A stretch of DNA of 23,597 nucleotides, taken from Planctomycetota bacterium. Its GTDB lineage: Bacteria; Planctomycetota; Phycisphaerae; Phycisphaerales; SM1A02. The notes beneath the pieces are model-generated. The model was given only the letters and a program-made list of their open reading frames with translations. It made no database searches and had not been told where the DNA came from. Where the stretch lies: positions 1 to 23,597 of the forward strand of contig RFOC01000008.1 of NCBI GenBank assembly GCA_009926815.1. Direction: 5' to 3'. The translations under genes were made by a program, and so were the position numbers. Of this stretch, positions 22,091 through 23,597 are shown one piece after another; positions within the stretch are counted from its first letter, which is position 1, and the number at the start of each line of letters is the position of its first letter.

Positions 22091-23467
22091 TCAGTCGCCC
22101 AGCCGCCGGGCCACGCGCATGGCCATCTCCAGCGCCTGCTCGTAGTTGAGTCGCGGGTCCACGCGACTGCGGTAGGCGGCCATGAGCCCCTCGTCGGAGA
22201 GGCCTCGGGCACCGCCGGTGCACTCCGTGACGTCCTCGCCCGTCAGTTCGAAGTGCACGCCGCCGAGGCGCGAGCCGGCGGCCCGATGGATCTCGAAGGC
22301 CTGCTCCACCTCGGCCAGGATGTGGTCGAACTTCCGCGTCTTCACCTGCGAGCCGGCGTGCGGACCCGCGGCGATCCGGACCAGGTCGGTGTTGCCGTGC
22401 ATGGGATCGCAGGTCCAGAGCGCCCGGCGGCCCTTCGCGGCCACGGCCTGCACCAGCGGCGGCAGGCCCCTGGCGATGCGATGCGCTCCGAAGCGGTGGA
22501 TGAGCACGATCTTGCCCGGCTCGTTGTCCGGATTGAGGATGGAGAGCACCTGCAGCAGCGTCTCGGGCGAGGTGTCGGGCCCCACCTTCACGCCCACGGG
22601 GTTGCGGATGCCCCGGAAGAACTCCATGTGAGCCTCGCCCGGCACCGCGGTGCGGTAGCCGATCCAGGGCAGATGGGTGGAGAGGTCCCACCAGCCCGCC
22701 TTGTGGGGCACCTGACGCGTCTGCGCCTCCTCGTAGGGCAGGACCAGTCCCTCATGGCTGGCGAAGAAGTCCACGCGGCGCATCTCGTGCACCGGCGCGC
22801 CCGCGAGGGTCTCCATGAACCGGAGGCTCTGCCCGATCTCGCGCGTGATGCGCTGGTACTCGTCGCGCAGCGGGCTGTGCTGCACGAATCCCAGATCCCA
22901 GTACTCGGGGTGATGCAGGTCGGCGAAGCCGCCATCCACCAGCGACCGGATGAAGTTGAGCGTGATCGCGCTGTGGGCGTGCGCACCGATCAGGCGATCC
23001 GGCCTGGGCGTGCGCTCCGAGGCCGTGAAGGGCAGCCCGTTGACCATGTCACCGCGGTAGCTCGGCAGCGTGGTGCCCTCGCGCGTCTCGGCATCCTCGC
23101 TGCGGGGCTTGGCGTACTGGCCCGCGAAGCGACCGACCCGGATCACCGGCCGGCCCCCGCCGTGCGTGAGGACCAGGCTCATCTGCAGCAGGATCTTCAG
23201 CTTGCTCGCGATCGCGTCGCTGCGGCACTCGTCGAAGGTCTCCGCGCAGTCACCGCCCTGCAGCAGGAACCGCCGGCCCTCCTCGGCATCCGCCAGCTGC
23301 GCACGGAGGGACTCGATCTCCCAGCTGGTGACCAGCGGCGGCAGTCGAGACAACTCGCCCACCGCCGACCGCAGCGCCTCGGCATCGGGCCAGTTGGGCT
23401 GCTGCCGGGCCGGGAGGCGCTGCCAGCTCGAGACGGTCCATTCGCTTGGGGGGTGGGCGGCGGTCAT
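22091..23467 (-). CDS. aroG: Class II (plant/mycobacterial-type) DAHP synthase
   Basis: 458-residue enzyme for the first shikimate-pathway step: phosphoenolpyruvate plus erythrose 4-phosphate to 3-deoxy-D-arabino-heptulosonate 7-phosphate. Class II signatures are abundant: LLQGGDCAETF with metal ligand Cys74, RVGRFAGQYAKPRS (110-123), SHEGLVLPYE, RGIRNPVGVKVGP (285-297), CDPMHGNT with His357, TGEDVTEC with Glu411, and DPRLNYEQALEM with Asp438. Length is typical of the class (about 460). It is unrelated in sequence to the E. coli AroFGH type. ATG 23467 has at best a weak GGGA upstream. The tRNA-Leu gene ends only 23 bp upstream without a terminator, so the two may share a transcript. Chorismate made downstream would feed the TrpG/PabA-type product at 5 kb. 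Confidence 0.96.
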   Translation of the reverse strand: MTAAHPPSEWTVSSWQRLPARQQPNWPDAEALRSAVGELSRLPPLVTSWEIESLRAQLADAEEGRRFLLQGGDCAETFDECRSDAIASKLKILLQMSLVLTHGGGRPVIRVGRFAGQYAKPRSEDAETREGTTLPSYRGDMVNGLPFTASERTPRPDRLIGAHAHSAITLNFIRSLVDGGFADLHHPEYWDLGFVQHSPLRDEYQRITREIGQSLRFMETLAGAPVHEMRRVDFFASHEGLVLPYEEAQTRQVPHKAGWWDLSTHLPWIGYRTAVPGEAHMEFFRGIRNPVGVKVGPDTSPETLLQVLSILNPDNEPGKIVLIHRFGAHRIARGLPPLVQAVAAKGRRALWTCDPMHGNTDLVRIAAGPHAGSQVKTRKFDHILAEVEQAFEIHRAAGSRLGGVHFELTGEDVTECTGGARGLSDEGLMAAYRSRVDPRLNYEQALEMAMRVARRLGD

Positions 23468-23490
23468 GGTGATCCCGGGTCGGGGAAGGA

Positions 23491-23573
23491 TGCGGGCGAC
23501 AGGACTTGAACCTGTACGGGTTTGATCCCACTGGAACCTAAATCCAGCGCGTCTGCCATTCCGCCACGCCCGC
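23491..23573 (-). tRNA. tRNA-Leu (anticodon UAG)
   Basis: 83-nt type II tRNA folded by eye. The 7-bp acceptor stem is GCGGGCG/CGCCCGC with discriminator A. The anticodon stem is CTGGA/TCCAG around the loop TTTAGGT, giving anticodon TAG (plus-strand bases 23538-23540), which reads CUN leucine codons. A long variable arm has a GGG/CCC stem, and the T arm is ACAGG/CCTGT around TTCAAGT. The long variable arm and A73 fit leucine. The 3' CCA is not encoded, so it must be added after transcription. Confidence 0.96.
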
Positions 23574-23590
23574 CTGGCCGAGGCGGGGCG

Positions 23591-23596
23591 ATGCTA
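23591..23596 (-). promoter_or_regulatory. Candidate -10 TAGCAT for tRNA-Leu
   Basis: TAGCAT on the minus strand ends 17 nt before the mature tRNA 5' end, a usual distance for a short tRNA precursor leader. The -35 lies beyond the window. As the same hexamer stands before three protein genes, this supports its being the vegetative -10 element. Confidence 0.5.
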
Positions 23597-23597
23597 G

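Overview
This is a GC-rich bacterial chromosome segment with about 23 protein genes and one tRNA. It is very tightly packed: the largest gap between genes is about 258 bp and several neighbours overlap by 1-29 bp. The content suggests a Planctomycetota genome, probably of the Phycisphaerae type. A Gram-negative envelope is indicated by KdsA (Kdo for lipopolysaccharide), squalene-hopene cyclase and a PEP-CTERM-like exported protein with a Pro-Gly-Pro variant motif. These sit beside genes better known from Firmicutes (mcsA-mcsB, a DUF1444/YtpQ protein, SpoIID and SpoIIE domain proteins). The taxonomic call is an inference from gene content, with no 16S or ribosomal marker to confirm it. I see no phage, insertion sequence or CRISPR, so this reads as core chromosome.

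Layout. 1-4.3 kb: partial squalene-hopene cyclase and a Gfo/Idh/MocA oxidoreductase (both minus), then a membrane-anchored glycine-rich repeat protein (plus) split by an in-frame stop and a +1 shift, then a small unknown protein (minus). 4.3-6.4 kb: exported DUF6265 protein (plus), a TrpG/PabA-type amidotransferase (minus) and a DUF1444 protein (minus). 6.5-8.9 kb, plus: metal-dependent KdsA, then McsA and McsB with an ATGA overlap. 8.9-11.5 kb: pterin carbinolamine dehydratase (minus) divergent from a GluQ-type tRNA-modifying synthetase, followed by a SpoIIE/RsbU-type phosphatase (plus). 11.4-18.5 kb, minus: PEP-CTERM-like protein with an intrinsic terminator; an orphan short NuoG with a coupled MATE transporter; a TPR protein with two RNA polymerase alpha C-terminal domains, SpoIID-like protein and riboflavin synthase. 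18.8-23.6 kb, minus: tRNA-Leu(UAG), class II DAHP synthase, then a coupled pair of ketoacyl synthases and a small membrane protein.

Four points deserve most attention. The first ketoacyl synthase has lost all four catalytic positions and overlaps an intact FabF, as a chain-length-factor/ketosynthase pair would. The TPR plus double alpha-CTD protein looks like a free-standing transcription factor built from RNA polymerase parts. A TAGCAT/TANNNT -10-like hexamer recurs 6-12 nt before start codons with no Shine-Dalgarno between, suggesting many leaderless mRNAs; the same hexamer precedes the tRNA. The repeat protein at 2.75-3.9 kb is interrupted at CTC-TAG where a +1 shift restores the frame.
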